A DNA stretch of 16,027 bases from SCUN01 sp046598935. Lineage in GTDB: Bacteria; Acidobacteriota; Vicinamibacteria; Vicinamibacterales; SCN-69-37. Below are positions 6,976 to 13,968 of this stretch, piece by piece; positions within the stretch are counted from its first letter, which is position 1, and every line of letters begins with the position of its first letter. A program made the translations under genes and the position numbers. The stretch covers positions 1 through 16,027 of the forward strand of contig JBKJHW010000136.1 of NCBI GenBank assembly GCA_046598935.1, in the 5' to 3' direction. The notes under the pieces are model-generated. The model was not told the DNA's origin. It ran no database searches and saw nothing but the letters and a program-made list of their open reading frames with translations.

Positions 6976-8322
6976 CTACGCGGATTCACGGCGTACCAAC
7001 ACGGCCACAAAGAATGCGTCGAGCGCGTCGCGGTCGGGCCGGGTCGTCATCGCAGGCGCCGGTTGCGCGAACGCCGGGTGCGCCGCGAGGAACCCGGCCA
7101 CGACGTCGCCGTTCTCCTCCGGCTCGCTCGAGCATGTGGCGTAGACGAGCGCGCCGCCCGGACGCACGGCGTCCGCCGCGCGGTCGAGCAGCGCGCTCTG
7201 GATGCCGGCAAAGCGCGCGAGCGACGCTTCGTCGCGCGCCCATTTCACGTCCGGGTCGCGCCGCAGCGTGCCGAGCCCCGAGCACGGCGCGTCCACCACG
7301 ACGCGGTCGAAGATGGCCGCGAAGGGGAGCGGTTCGGTACCGTCGAGGCGGACAATGCGATTGGGCAGGTTCTCGCGGTGCAGCGTTTCCTGAAGAACAC
7401 GGACGCGGCGCGGCCGGTTGTCGCACGAAATAACGAAGCCGCCGGGCCTCACGTTGCGCGCAAGCATCGCCGACTTTCCGCCCGGCGCGGCGCACAAGTC
7501 GAGGACACGTTCGCCGGGCACGGCGCCGGCCGATTCGGCGACCAGCTGCGAGCCCTCGTCCTGGACGGCGATGAACGGCCGCAGCAATTCTTCGCTCGGC
7601 CCCGTCAACACGCCGGGCGGTAAGCGCCAGGCCCCCGGTACGCGCGGCGACTCGGCGGCGTCGAGAAACTTGAGAGCTTCGACCACCTCGCCGACCTTGT
7701 TCCTGGGAATTGACGCCGTCATTCGCACAGTGACATTCGGCAGCGCGAGGTTGTACTCGCACCATTTCTCCGCGGCTTCCGCGCCAACGCGATTGAGATA
7801 GCGCTCGACGAGCCACGCCGGGTGCGAGAGGGTGATTGAGAGGTACTCAATCCAGTCCTGTCTATTCACCGCCGCTTCATCGGCTCGGCCTTCGAGATTC
7901 GTAGTTCCCGGCCGCGGCGGCAGCGTGAGCCCGCCCTTCTTCCGCGTCATCGTTCGCAACACAGCGTTCACAAAACCCGCGGCCCGGCCCTGGCGCAGGG
8001 TGCGAACGGATTCGACGGCTTCGTTGAGCACTGCGTGCTCCGGCACCTTCGTGTGCCAGCGGAGCTCGAATGCCGCGATGCGAAGGACCGTGAGCACCGA
8101 CTCGTGGATCTCAGTGAGCGGCCGATCGGCGCATTGACGGATCAGGTGATCGACGAGATTCCGCCAGCGCAACGTGTTGGCGGTGAGCTCCAGCAGCAAT
8201 CCACGATCACGCTCGTCGGCAAAATCGGCGCGCGCGCGGTCGAGCTCATCCGCCAGCGTCGCGCGCCCGGACCCGACCGTGATGAGCACTCGCGCGGCGG
8301 CGAGACGGACGGTCGTTTTCAA
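6976..8322 (-). CDS. rsmB: 16S rRNA (cytosine-C5)-methyltransferase RsmB
   Basis: A 448-residue protein that methylates C967 (E. coli numbering) of 16S rRNA with S-adenosylmethionine. An N-terminal NusB-like helical domain (about 1-125, including VPEHAVLNEAVE) is followed by the catalytic Rossmann domain: VLDLCAAPGGKSAML at 273-287 binds SAM, DAPCSGLGTLRRDPDVKW at 344-361 contains Cys347, and YATCSSEPEENGDVV at 394-408 contains Cys397, the two Cys residues of the NOL1/NOP2/Sun mechanism. The start is TTG 8322, overlapping the fmt stop as TTGA; MKTTVRLAAARVLITV fits the family N-terminus. A linker at about 128-156 is longer than in E. coli and uses less GC-biased codons. It sits in the classic def-fmt-rsmB order. 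Confidence 0.95.
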   Translation of the reverse strand: MKTTVRLAAARVLITVGSGRATLADELDRARADFADERDRGLLLELTANTLRWRNLVDHLIRQCADRPLTEIHESVLTVLRIAAFELRWHTKVPEHAVLNEAVESVRTLRQGRAAGFVNAVLRTMTRKKGGLTLPPRPGTTNLEGRADEAAVNRQDWIEYLSITLSHPAWLVERYLNRVGAEAAEKWCEYNLALPNVTVRMTASIPRNKVGEVVEALKFLDAAESPRVPGAWRLPPGVLTGPSEELLRPFIAVQDEGSQLVAESAGAVPGERVLDLCAAPGGKSAMLARNVRPGGFVISCDNRPRRVRVLQETLHRENLPNRIVRLDGTEPLPFAAIFDRVVVDAPCSGLGTLRRDPDVKWARDEASLARFAGIQSALLDRAADAVRPGGALVYATCSSEPEENGDVVAGFLAAHPAFAQPAPAMTTRPDRDALDAFFVAVLVRRESA

Positions 8323-9272
8323 GAAAACTCGACCCGCGTGAACGGATGGCCGATCGCCGGCCGCGGCCTGAATCCGTTGATGAACTCGCGCGCGTTCTGC
8401 GGACGCCCGCCTTCCACTTGAATCGATGTGATCCGCAGGAGGCCGTCGCCGGTGAGCACGCGCAGCATGTCGCCGTCAGCCTCAACGATCTCGCCGGGGC
8501 TCATGCCGGGCCCGGTGCCCGGATGGACGACGCTCGATCGCAGGAGAACCCGCTTCCCGCCGAATCGCGCCGACGCCATCGGCCACGGATGGACGCCCCG
8601 GATCTGGTTATGAATCTCGCGCGCCGGGCGCGTCCAGTCGATCTCTCCGTCGGCGCGCTCGAGCTTCTTCGCGTACGTCACGAGCGCGTCGTCCTGTGCC
8701 GCCTCAACGCAGGGTCCACGTTCAAGCGTGTCCAGAGTTCCGATAAGGAGTTCGGCACCTTTGTGCGCGAGCTCGACTTCGAGCGCCTCGCTTGTGATGT
8801 GAGGGTCGATCGGAATCTCGACGCGGCTCAGCATCGGCCCCGCATCGAGCGCAAGGACGACGCGCATGATCGTCACGCCGGTCACTTTGTCGCCGGCCTG
8901 GATGGCCCGGTGGATCGGCGCCGCGCCGCGCCACCGGGGGAGCAGCGACGCGTGAACGTTAATAAGTCCGTTCGTGGGAATGTCGAGCAGCGCCTGCGGA
9001 AGAATCTTGCCGTACGCAGCGACGACGCCGATGTCGGCGTTGAGCCCGCGGAGCTCTGCGAGCGTGTCGTCCGCTTTGAGCCGGTCCGGCTGCAGGACCG
9101 GCAGGCCGTGCGCCACCGCGAGCGCCTTCACCGGCGCGTGCGTGAGCTTCTGCCCGCGGCCGCGCGCGCGATCAGGCTGGGTGACGACGGCGGCGATGGA
9201 ATGCCGCGACGCGATCAGCGCGGCCAGTGTGGGCGCGGCGAAGGCGGGAGTGCCGAAGAAGATGACGCGCAT
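8319..9272 (-). CDS. fmt: Methionyl-tRNA formyltransferase
   Basis: A 317-residue enzyme that transfers the formyl group of 10-formyl-tetrahydrofolate to Met-tRNA for translation initiation. The N-terminal Rossmann-type domain begins MRVIFFGTPAFAAPTL. The catalytic set is visible: Asn105 and His107 in INVHASLLPRWRGAAPI and Asp143 in LDAGPML. The substrate loop TQPDRARGRGQKL at 31-43 is typical. The C-terminal OB-like domain follows from about residue 206 (GEIDWTRPAREIHNQIRG). ATG 9272 lies two bases after the def stop (TAG-AA-ATG). The 3' end overlaps rsmB by 4 bp. Length and motifs are standard. Confidence 0.97.
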   Translation of the reverse strand: MRVIFFGTPAFAAPTLAALIASRHSIAAVVTQPDRARGRGQKLTHAPVKALAVAHGLPVLQPDRLKADDTLAELRGLNADIGVVAAYGKILPQALLDIPTNGLINVHASLLPRWRGAAPIHRAIQAGDKVTGVTIMRVVLALDAGPMLSRVEIPIDPHITSEALEVELAHKGAELLIGTLDTLERGPCVEAAQDDALVTYAKKLERADGEIDWTRPAREIHNQIRGVHPWPMASARFGGKRVLLRSSVVHPGTGPGMSPGEIVEADGDMLRVLTGDGLLRITSIQVEGGRPQNAREFINGFRPRPAIGHPFTRVEFS

Positions 9273-9274
9273 TT

Positions 9275-9784
9275 CTACCAGGCGCCGGAGCGCTGCTGTT
9301 TCTTGATTTTTCTGAGAATGAGATCGCGGGGCAGGCCGCGCAAGCGGCTGAGGAAGAGCGCGCCGTCGAGGTGGTCGAGCTCGTGTTGTAACGCGCGCGC
9401 GAGCAGGCCCGTGCTTTCGATCGTCACGTCTTCGCCGTCGCGGGTGAGCCCGCGCACGACGGCGCGCTCGGGGCGCGCGACGGTGGCGTTGTAGCCGGGC
9501 ACGCTCAGGCAGCCTTCTTCTTCGAGTTGCATGCCCGTGCGCTCGATGAACTCCGGATTAACGAGAGTGATCACCTGCCCGCCGCGGCGTCCGCCGGAGA
9601 TGTCGATGACGCATACGCGCAGCGACACGCCGATTTGCGGCGCGGCGAGGCCGATGCCTGGCGCGGCGTACATCGTTTCGATCATGTCGTCGATCAGCTC
9701 GCGAATCCCGGCGGTCACTTCGGGAACGATATCGGCCTTTCGGGCCAGCACCGGGTCGCCGTATTTGACGATAGTTCGGATCAT
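9275..9784 (-). CDS. def: Peptide deformylase
   Basis: A 169-residue metalloenzyme that removes the N-formyl group from nascent proteins. Motif 1 is GIGLAAPQIG at 43-52, motif 2 EEGCLSVPG at 89-97 with metal ligand Cys92, and motif 3 QHELDHLDG at 133-141 with His134, His138 and the catalytic Glu135. This is a type 1 enzyme with a full active site. ATG 9784 overlaps the aroC stop as ATGA, so translation is probably coupled. It is followed after two bases by fmt, the gene for the opposing formylation step, which is the usual arrangement. The basic C-terminus (LRKIKKQQRSGAW) is a short tail. Confidence 0.97.
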   Translation of the reverse strand: MIRTIVKYGDPVLARKADIVPEVTAGIRELIDDMIETMYAAPGIGLAAPQIGVSLRVCVIDISGGRRGGQVITLVNPEFIERTGMQLEEEGCLSVPGYNATVARPERAVVRGLTRDGEDVTIESTGLLARALQHELDHLDGALFLSRLRGLPRDLILRKIKKQQRSGAW

Positions 9785-10989
9785 CGTTTGGACAGCCGCC
9801 GGGTGATGCGGCCGTTGTAGTGCGCAAGCGCCGCGCGCGTGTCGGCGATGGTGTCGCCGCCGAATTTGTCGAGCATCGCTTCCGCGAGCACAAACGCGAC
9901 CATCGCTTCGCCGACGACCGCGGCGGCGGGCACCGCGCAGACATCGCTGCGCTCAATCGCCGCCGGGCTTTCTTCCATTGTCGTGAGATCAACGCTTCGG
10001 AGCGGCTTCATCAATGTCGAAATCGGCTTCATCGTGGCCGTCACCCGAACGTCTTCGCCATTCGTGACGCCGCCCTCGAGGCCGCCCGCGCGATTGGTCG
10101 GACGCGACAAGCCGGGAAGCGTTCCCGTTTCGCGTGAGCTGTCGGCCGTGACGATCTCGTCGTGGACTTGTGACCCGGGCCGGGAACCAGCGTCGTGGCC
10201 CATACCGATGCCGACGGCCTTGATCGCATGGATCGACATCAGTGCCTGGGCGAGCCGTCCGTCGAGCTTGCGGTCCCATGTGGTGTAGCTGCCGAGCCCG
10301 GCAGGAACGCCGTGCGCGATCACTTCGAAGGTTCCGCCGACGGTGTCCCCGGCGTCCTTTGCGGCGTCGATCGCCTGCTTCATCGCGCCGGCGAGTTTCG
10401 GATCCGCGCAGTGAAGATCGTCGTCCCAGTCGATCGCGTTCGCGCGCTCGAAGGTGACGCTGGACGGATCGGAGAGCGCGGCGGCGCCGATGCCGGTGAC
10501 ATGGCTCGCGATCCGGACGCCGAGAGCGGCGAGGATCTGGCGCGCGACCGCGCCTGCGGCCACGCGGCCCGCCGTTTCGCGCGCGCTGGCGCGTTCGAGC
10601 ACGTCGCGCAGGTCGTCTCGGTCGAACTTCATGCCGCCGGCCAGGTCGGCGTGACCAGGGCGCGGCCGCGTCACCGCTCGGCGGCGGGCTCCCGGCAGAT
10701 CATCCGAGGGCTCGCCCACCGCCATCGAATGCTGCCAGTTGGTCCAGTCGCGATTGTCGATCTTCAACGCGATTGGCGAGCCGATCGTCTTGCCGTGCCG
10801 GACGCCCGACAGGATCTCGGCGCGGTCGCGCTCGATCGCCATCCGCTGTCCGCGGCCGTAACCCAGCTGGCGTCGCGCGAGATCGCGGGCAATGTCGTCG
10901 GCCGCGAGCGGCAGGCCCGCCGGCACGCCGTCGATGATCACGACGAGCGCCGGACCGTGAGACTCACCGGCTGTCAGAAATCGCAACAT
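9781..10989 (-). CDS. aroC: Chorismate synthase
   Basis: A 402-residue enzyme of the shikimate pathway that converts 5-enolpyruvylshikimate-3-phosphate to chorismate using reduced FMN. Key motifs are TAGESHGPAL at 6-15 with His11, RRQLGYGRGQRM at 39-50, RPRPGHADLAGGMKF at 108-122 and ERASARETAGR at 132-142; the C-terminal RPTNRAGGLEGGVTNG and MKPISTL complete the flavin/substrate site. Its length matches the longer Gram-positive-like class. ATG 10989 gives the canonical MLRFLTAGESHG. A longer in-frame reading to 11364 would run antisense into the neighbouring regulator gene with an Arg/Pro-rich sequence and is rejected. As first gene of the run it sits behind the divergent control region, where a sigma-54-like element would place transcription about 16 bases upstream. 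An aromatic gene at the head of a def-fmt-rsmB operon is unusual. Confidence 0.95.
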   Translation of the reverse strand: MLRFLTAGESHGPALVVIIDGVPAGLPLAADDIARDLARRQLGYGRGQRMAIERDRAEILSGVRHGKTIGSPIALKIDNRDWTNWQHSMAVGEPSDDLPGARRRAVTRPRPGHADLAGGMKFDRDDLRDVLERASARETAGRVAAGAVARQILAALGVRIASHVTGIGAAALSDPSSVTFERANAIDWDDDLHCADPKLAGAMKQAIDAAKDAGDTVGGTFEVIAHGVPAGLGSYTTWDRKLDGRLAQALMSIHAIKAVGIGMGHDAGSRPGSQVHDEIVTADSSRETGTLPGLSRPTNRAGGLEGGVTNGEDVRVTATMKPISTLMKPLRSVDLTTMEESPAAIERSDVCAVPAAAVVGEAMVAFVLAEAMLDKFGGDTIADTRAALAHYNGRITRRLSKR

Positions 10990-10999
10990 TGAGCCAGCA

Positions 11000-11005
11000 A
11001 TTCTA
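11000..11005 (-). promoter_or_regulatory. Possible sigma-70-type -10 element of aroC
   Basis: On the minus strand TAGAAT (5 of 6 matches to TATAAT) ends 10 bases before the aroC ATG. No acceptable -35 is seen at a 16-18 bp distance, so it is weak. It is listed because it is the main alternative to the nearby sigma-54-like element. Confidence 0.2.
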
Positions 11006-11015
11006 TCGAAGTTCC

Positions 11016-11031
11016 TGCAATGTTCCGGCCC
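11016..11031 (-). promoter_or_regulatory. Sigma-54-like -24/-12 element facing aroC
   Basis: The minus-strand sequence GGGCCGGAACATTGCA matches TGGCACR-N4-TTGCW at 9 of 12 defined positions, with the required GG-N10-GC spacing. It would start transcription near 11005, giving a leader of about 16 bases to the aroC ATG at 10989. GG-N10-GC alone is common in GC-rich DNA; the intact TTGCA adds weight. Functional use is inference. Confidence 0.4.
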
Positions 11032-11047
11032 GACCTCGCGCGGCTTC

Positions 11048-11061
11048 CCTGCGGCCGCAGG
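11048..11061. promoter_or_regulatory. Perfect 14-bp palindrome, candidate operator
   Basis: CCTGCGGCCGCAGG is a perfect dyad. Its centre (11054.5) lies about 33 bp from the -12 element on the plus side and about 37 bp from that on the minus side, so it is almost midway between two outward-facing sigma-54-like elements. This suits binding by a dimeric Fis-type helix-turn-helix such as that of the adjacent activator, although sigma-54 enhancers usually lie further upstream. GC-rich palindromes can also arise by chance. Confidence 0.35.
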
Positions 11062-11073
11062 CAGCCGGGCGTC

Positions 11074-11089
11074 CGGCAGAAAACTTGCA
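11074..11089 (+). promoter_or_regulatory. Sigma-54-like -24/-12 element facing the activator gene
   Basis: CGGCAGAAAACTTGCA matches TGGCACR-N4-TTGCW at 10 of 12 defined positions, with GG at 11075-11076 and GC at 11087-11088 at the required spacing. The predicted start is near 11100, leaving a leader of about 27 bases before the GTG at 11127. It would make the activator gene, and perhaps dppBC after it, sigma-54 dependent and possibly self-regulated. Confidence 0.45.
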
Positions 11090-11114
11090 GTGCTGATGGT
11101 CCGTGACATTCGTC

Positions 11115-11120
11115 GGAGAT
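11115..11120 (+). promoter_or_regulatory. Shine-Dalgarno sequence deciding the activator start
   Basis: GGAGAT lies 6 bases before GTG 11127 and is one of the few good ribosome-binding sites in this window. It favours that codon over the in-frame GTG at 11103, which has no such site and would lie only about 3 bases from the transcription start predicted by the sigma-54-like element. Confidence 0.55.
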
Positions 11121-11126
11121 CGCTTC

Positions 11127-13955
11127 GTGAGCGTTGGTCATGAATGGCTGGACATCGTGTCCGGCCGGCGCGTCTCGCTGCGCCTTGGCGCACAGCCACC
11201 GGATGTCGACCGCCGCGACCGCCTCTGCCGGGAAGCCTCGTCGGTCTTTGGCACGGGGCGACGGCTTGTCGACTTCGGCAAGCAGGGTTCGCTCGGCTGG
11301 TTTGAGGCCGAGACCAGTGACGTCGAGGCGCCGCCGGCGCCGATGCGGCAGCTGGTCTGGCCACAAGCCGTTGCGCTTGGCGAGGCCGTCGCGGACGGTC
11401 GCGTGGGCGGGCATGTGACGATTGAGGCGCCCGCCGGCGCAGGCTTTCAGCAGTTCTGCGAACAGCTGGCGCGAAAAATGCGCGACACGGGATTCGTGAC
11501 GGTTCGCGCCGACGTCCCGATTCCTTACCGGTTGCGCCGGCACCTGATGCACCGGCACCTTGTTCTGCTGGCCGTCGACGATGCCGCGCATGCGTTTGCC
11601 GCCGGCTGGATCGCGCAGCTCGTTCTGGTGAGCGACCGCCGCCACGTGCTCATCGAACGTACGAGAGAGCGCCCATCCGCGTCGTTGCGCCTGCGGCCGT
11701 TCGACGCGGCTGATCTTGTCAGCGCGACCCAGTTCGGCGCCGGATTGCCGGAGCGACAGTCCGAGTGGATCGCGGAGGCGGCCGCCCGAAGCGGCGGGTG
11801 GCCGGCCGCGTTCATCCGAAATTGGTCGGCGGCCGCTCCGGTGATCAACGTCGCGCGCGAACGCGCGGGGGCGTTCAGTGCGCCGCCGCCGCCACCGACC
11901 GTCAGCCGCGACCTCGCCAGGGCGGCGACCTACGCGCGGCGAAGCCGCCCGGCCGCGGCGTTGCAATGGCACCGCGCGGCAGTCGCGGCCGCTGAACGCC
12001 GCGGCGACGCCGATACGGCTGCGCGAACTCTCGAACGCTGGGTCGAGCGCCTCGTGGACCAGGGCCGGTATGTTCGCGCCGTGAAAGTCGCACGGTGGGC
12101 GCTGCTGGGGTGTGATTCGCGAAATCGAGTGGCGCTGACCATCCTCGCCGCGCGTGCGCACCTTGCCGCGGCCGAAGTCACACGTGCCGAGGCGCTGGTG
12201 TCATCGGCGCTGGCGCTCGAGCAACTCGGCGGTGGGGTGGCGTCCGACACAACGCGCACACTGCAATTCGAAATCATGTTCTGGCAGGGCCGTTGGCCGG
12301 AGATACGCGCGCTGTTGGCGTCGCACGCAAGTGTCGCGGGCTGTGCCGAGTGGCTGAGCGCACTCGAGTGGGCAGACCGAGGTAGCGCATCGCCGCAGTC
12401 TGACGCGGATCGCTGGCACATCTATTTTCGGCCGCCATCCAAGTCGGGCCGCGGGCTCGCGGAAGCCATTGCGATCGCCATCCACCGGTCGTCCGGTCTC
12501 GCCGATCCGGCAGACGTGGCCTGGCTCGACGATCTTGTCCGCCGCGAACGGCTACGAGGCATAGGGCGTTTCAGTGAAGGGAAGTCGACGATGCAGATGA
12601 TGAGAGATATGGCGGCGTTGTTGGAGATCGTGCAGGCGGCGGAGGACGAAAGCACCGGACTTACCGGCGTCTGCGAGTGGGTGAAGACCGCGGTGGGTGC
12701 CTCGCGCTGCGCGATCAGCACCGCGGCCGGGGCACTGGTCGCCGGTGACAGTGTGAAGGACGTTGACGCTCACCGGTGGGCCGAACGCACGGAGGCCTGC
12801 CTTGAGGAAGACGAGACCGAGATGCGGGTGACGGCGACGGCGCCCGTGCGGTTTGCGGGCGCGACGATTGCGGTGATCGCGGCGACCGGATCTCCGGGTT
12901 GCGGCCGCGCGATTCTGGACGCCGTGCAAGCGGCGTCCGCGGTGTCCGGCTCGCTCGTGCGAGCCAGGCTGGACGCTCTCGCGTCGGCGGCGCACGGCGA
13001 GGCGCTCGCCGGAGAGATTCTCGGCGCGAGCCCGGCGATCCGAGCCGTTCGAGCCGCGGTCGCGCGCGTCGCGCTGGCGCCGTTCCCGGTGGTCATCGAA
13101 GGGGAGAGCGGCACGGGCAAAGAGCTGGTCGCCCGCGCCCTCCATCAACACAGCTCGCGGCGAGACCGCACATTTGCCGCGCTCAACTGCGCGGCGCTGA
13201 CCGACGACCTGATCGAAGCGGAGCTCTTCGGGCACACACGCGGGGCGTTCACCCACGCCATCAGCGCGCGGACCGGTCTTTTCGAAGAAGCGCATCGCGG
13301 GACACTCTTTCTCGATGAGGTCGGCGAGCTGTCGCCGCGTGCCCAAGCCAAGCTGCTGAGGACGCTCCAGGAAGGCGAGATCCGGCGTGTCGGTGAAAAC
13401 GAGGCGCGGCCCGTCGACGTGCGTGTCGTCGCCGCCACCAACCGGCCGCTCGCGACGCTCGCTGCGGAAGGCCGTTTCCGAGAGGACCTGATGTTCCGGT
13501 TGTCGGTGGTCAGGATCGTAGTGCCGCCCCTGCGCGAACGCTCAGAGGACGTCGCGCAGCTGGCGCTGGAATTCTGGCGCTCGGCGGCCAAGCGCGTCGA
13601 CACGCGCGCGACGCTCGGTCCCGACGCGATCGCGTTGCTCATGCATCTGCCGTGGCCCGGCAACGTCAGGCAGCTGCAGAACGCGATGGCCACCCTGGCG
13701 GTTTCGGCGCCGAAGGCGGGCCGCGTCAGCGCACGCCTGGTTCGCCTGGTGATCGACGGCCTCATCGAGACAGGCGCGGGGGAGATCGTGCCGCTCGACC
13801 AAGCGCGGCGCCAGCTCGAACGGCGCGTCGTCTCAGCGGCGATGGCGAAGCACACGGGCAACCGGACCGACGCCGCTCGCGCGCTTGGCATGTCACGCCA
13901 GGGCCTGGCGAAGGCGCTTCGACGACTAGGACTGGCAGAAGCCGGGGCTGCGTAG
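11127..13955 (+). CDS. Large multidomain sigma-54-dependent activator (degenerate NTPase-like region, helical repeats, GAF-like, AAA+, Fis HTH)
   Basis: A 942-residue regulator. Residues 1-65 faintly resemble a kinase N-lobe. About 70-235 resembles a STAND/MalT-type NTPase but with a broken P-loop (EAPAGAGFQQF, no Lys) and Walker B (LVLLAVDDA). About 260-480 is Ala/Arg-rich helical, TPR-like. About 490-615 is GAF-like. The AAA+ domain, 630-880, has Walker A GESGTGKE at 659-666, Walker B TLFLDE at 726-731, sensor I ATNRP, arginine fingers Arg785/Arg791 in FREDLMFRL, and sensor II WPGNVRQL. A Fis-type HTH follows at about 900-936 (GNRTDAARALGMSRQGLAKALRRLG). The sigma-54-contacting GAFTGA loop reads GAFTHA at 706-711. 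The start is GTG 11127 because of GGAGAT upstream; GTG 11103 would add 8 residues. The AAA+ and HTH are certain; the N-terminal parts are inference. The dppB-like gene follows after 13 bp, so the two may share a transcript. Confidence 0.9.
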   Translation: MSVGHEWLDIVSGRRVSLRLGAQPPDVDRRDRLCREASSVFGTGRRLVDFGKQGSLGWFEAETSDVEAPPAPMRQLVWPQAVALGEAVADGRVGGHVTIEAPAGAGFQQFCEQLARKMRDTGFVTVRADVPIPYRLRRHLMHRHLVLLAVDDAAHAFAAGWIAQLVLVSDRRHVLIERTRERPSASLRLRPFDAADLVSATQFGAGLPERQSEWIAEAAARSGGWPAAFIRNWSAAAPVINVARERAGAFSAPPPPPTVSRDLARAATYARRSRPAAALQWHRAAVAAAERRGDADTAARTLERWVERLVDQGRYVRAVKVARWALLGCDSRNRVALTILAARAHLAAAEVTRAEALVSSALALEQLGGGVASDTTRTLQFEIMFWQGRWPEIRALLASHASVAGCAEWLSALEWADRGSASPQSDADRWHIYFRPPSKSGRGLAEAIAIAIHRSSGLADPADVAWLDDLVRRERLRGIGRFSEGKSTMQMMRDMAALLEIVQAAEDESTGLTGVCEWVKTAVGASRCAISTAAGALVAGDSVKDVDAHRWAERTEACLEEDETEMRVTATAPVRFAGATIAVIAATGSPGCGRAILDAVQAASAVSGSLVRARLDALASAAHGEALAGEILGASPAIRAVRAAVARVALAPFPVVIEGESGTGKELVARALHQHSSRRDRTFAALNCAALTDDLIEAELFGHTRGAFTHAISARTGLFEEAHRGTLFLDEVGELSPRAQAKLLRTLQEGEIRRVGENEARPVDVRVVAATNRPLATLAAEGRFREDLMFRLSVVRIVVPPLRERSEDVAQLALEFWRSAAKRVDTRATLGPDAIALLMHLPWPGNVRQLQNAMATLAVSAPKAGRVSARLVRLVIDGLIETGAGEIVPLDQARRQLERRVVSAAMAKHTGNRTDAARALGMSRQGLAKALRRLGLAEAGAA

Positions 13956-13968
13956 CTATGATCGGCGC

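Noticed and set aside
5860..7623. 587-codon plus-strand open frame opposite rpe, the PASTA gene and rsmB
   Set aside because: It spans three well-supported genes on the other strand and has an Arg/His-rich composition typical of shadow frames.
8346..9494. 382-codon plus-strand open frame opposite fmt and def
   Set aside because: No domain is visible, and it is antisense to two genes with complete active sites.
11103..11126. Upstream GTG start for the sigma-54 activator
   Set aside because: It has no ribosome-binding site and would leave almost no leader after the predicted sigma-54 start. GTG 11127 has GGAGAT 6 bases upstream.
10990..11364. 125-residue N-terminal extension of AroC
   Set aside because: It is Arg/Pro-rich, runs antisense into the activator gene and crosses the control region. 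The enzyme N-terminus MLRFLTAGESHG begins at 10989.
10974..12161. 395-codon minus-strand open frame opposite the activator gene
   Set aside because: Low-complexity Arg-rich sequence. The plus-strand frame continues into clear AAA+ and HTH domains.
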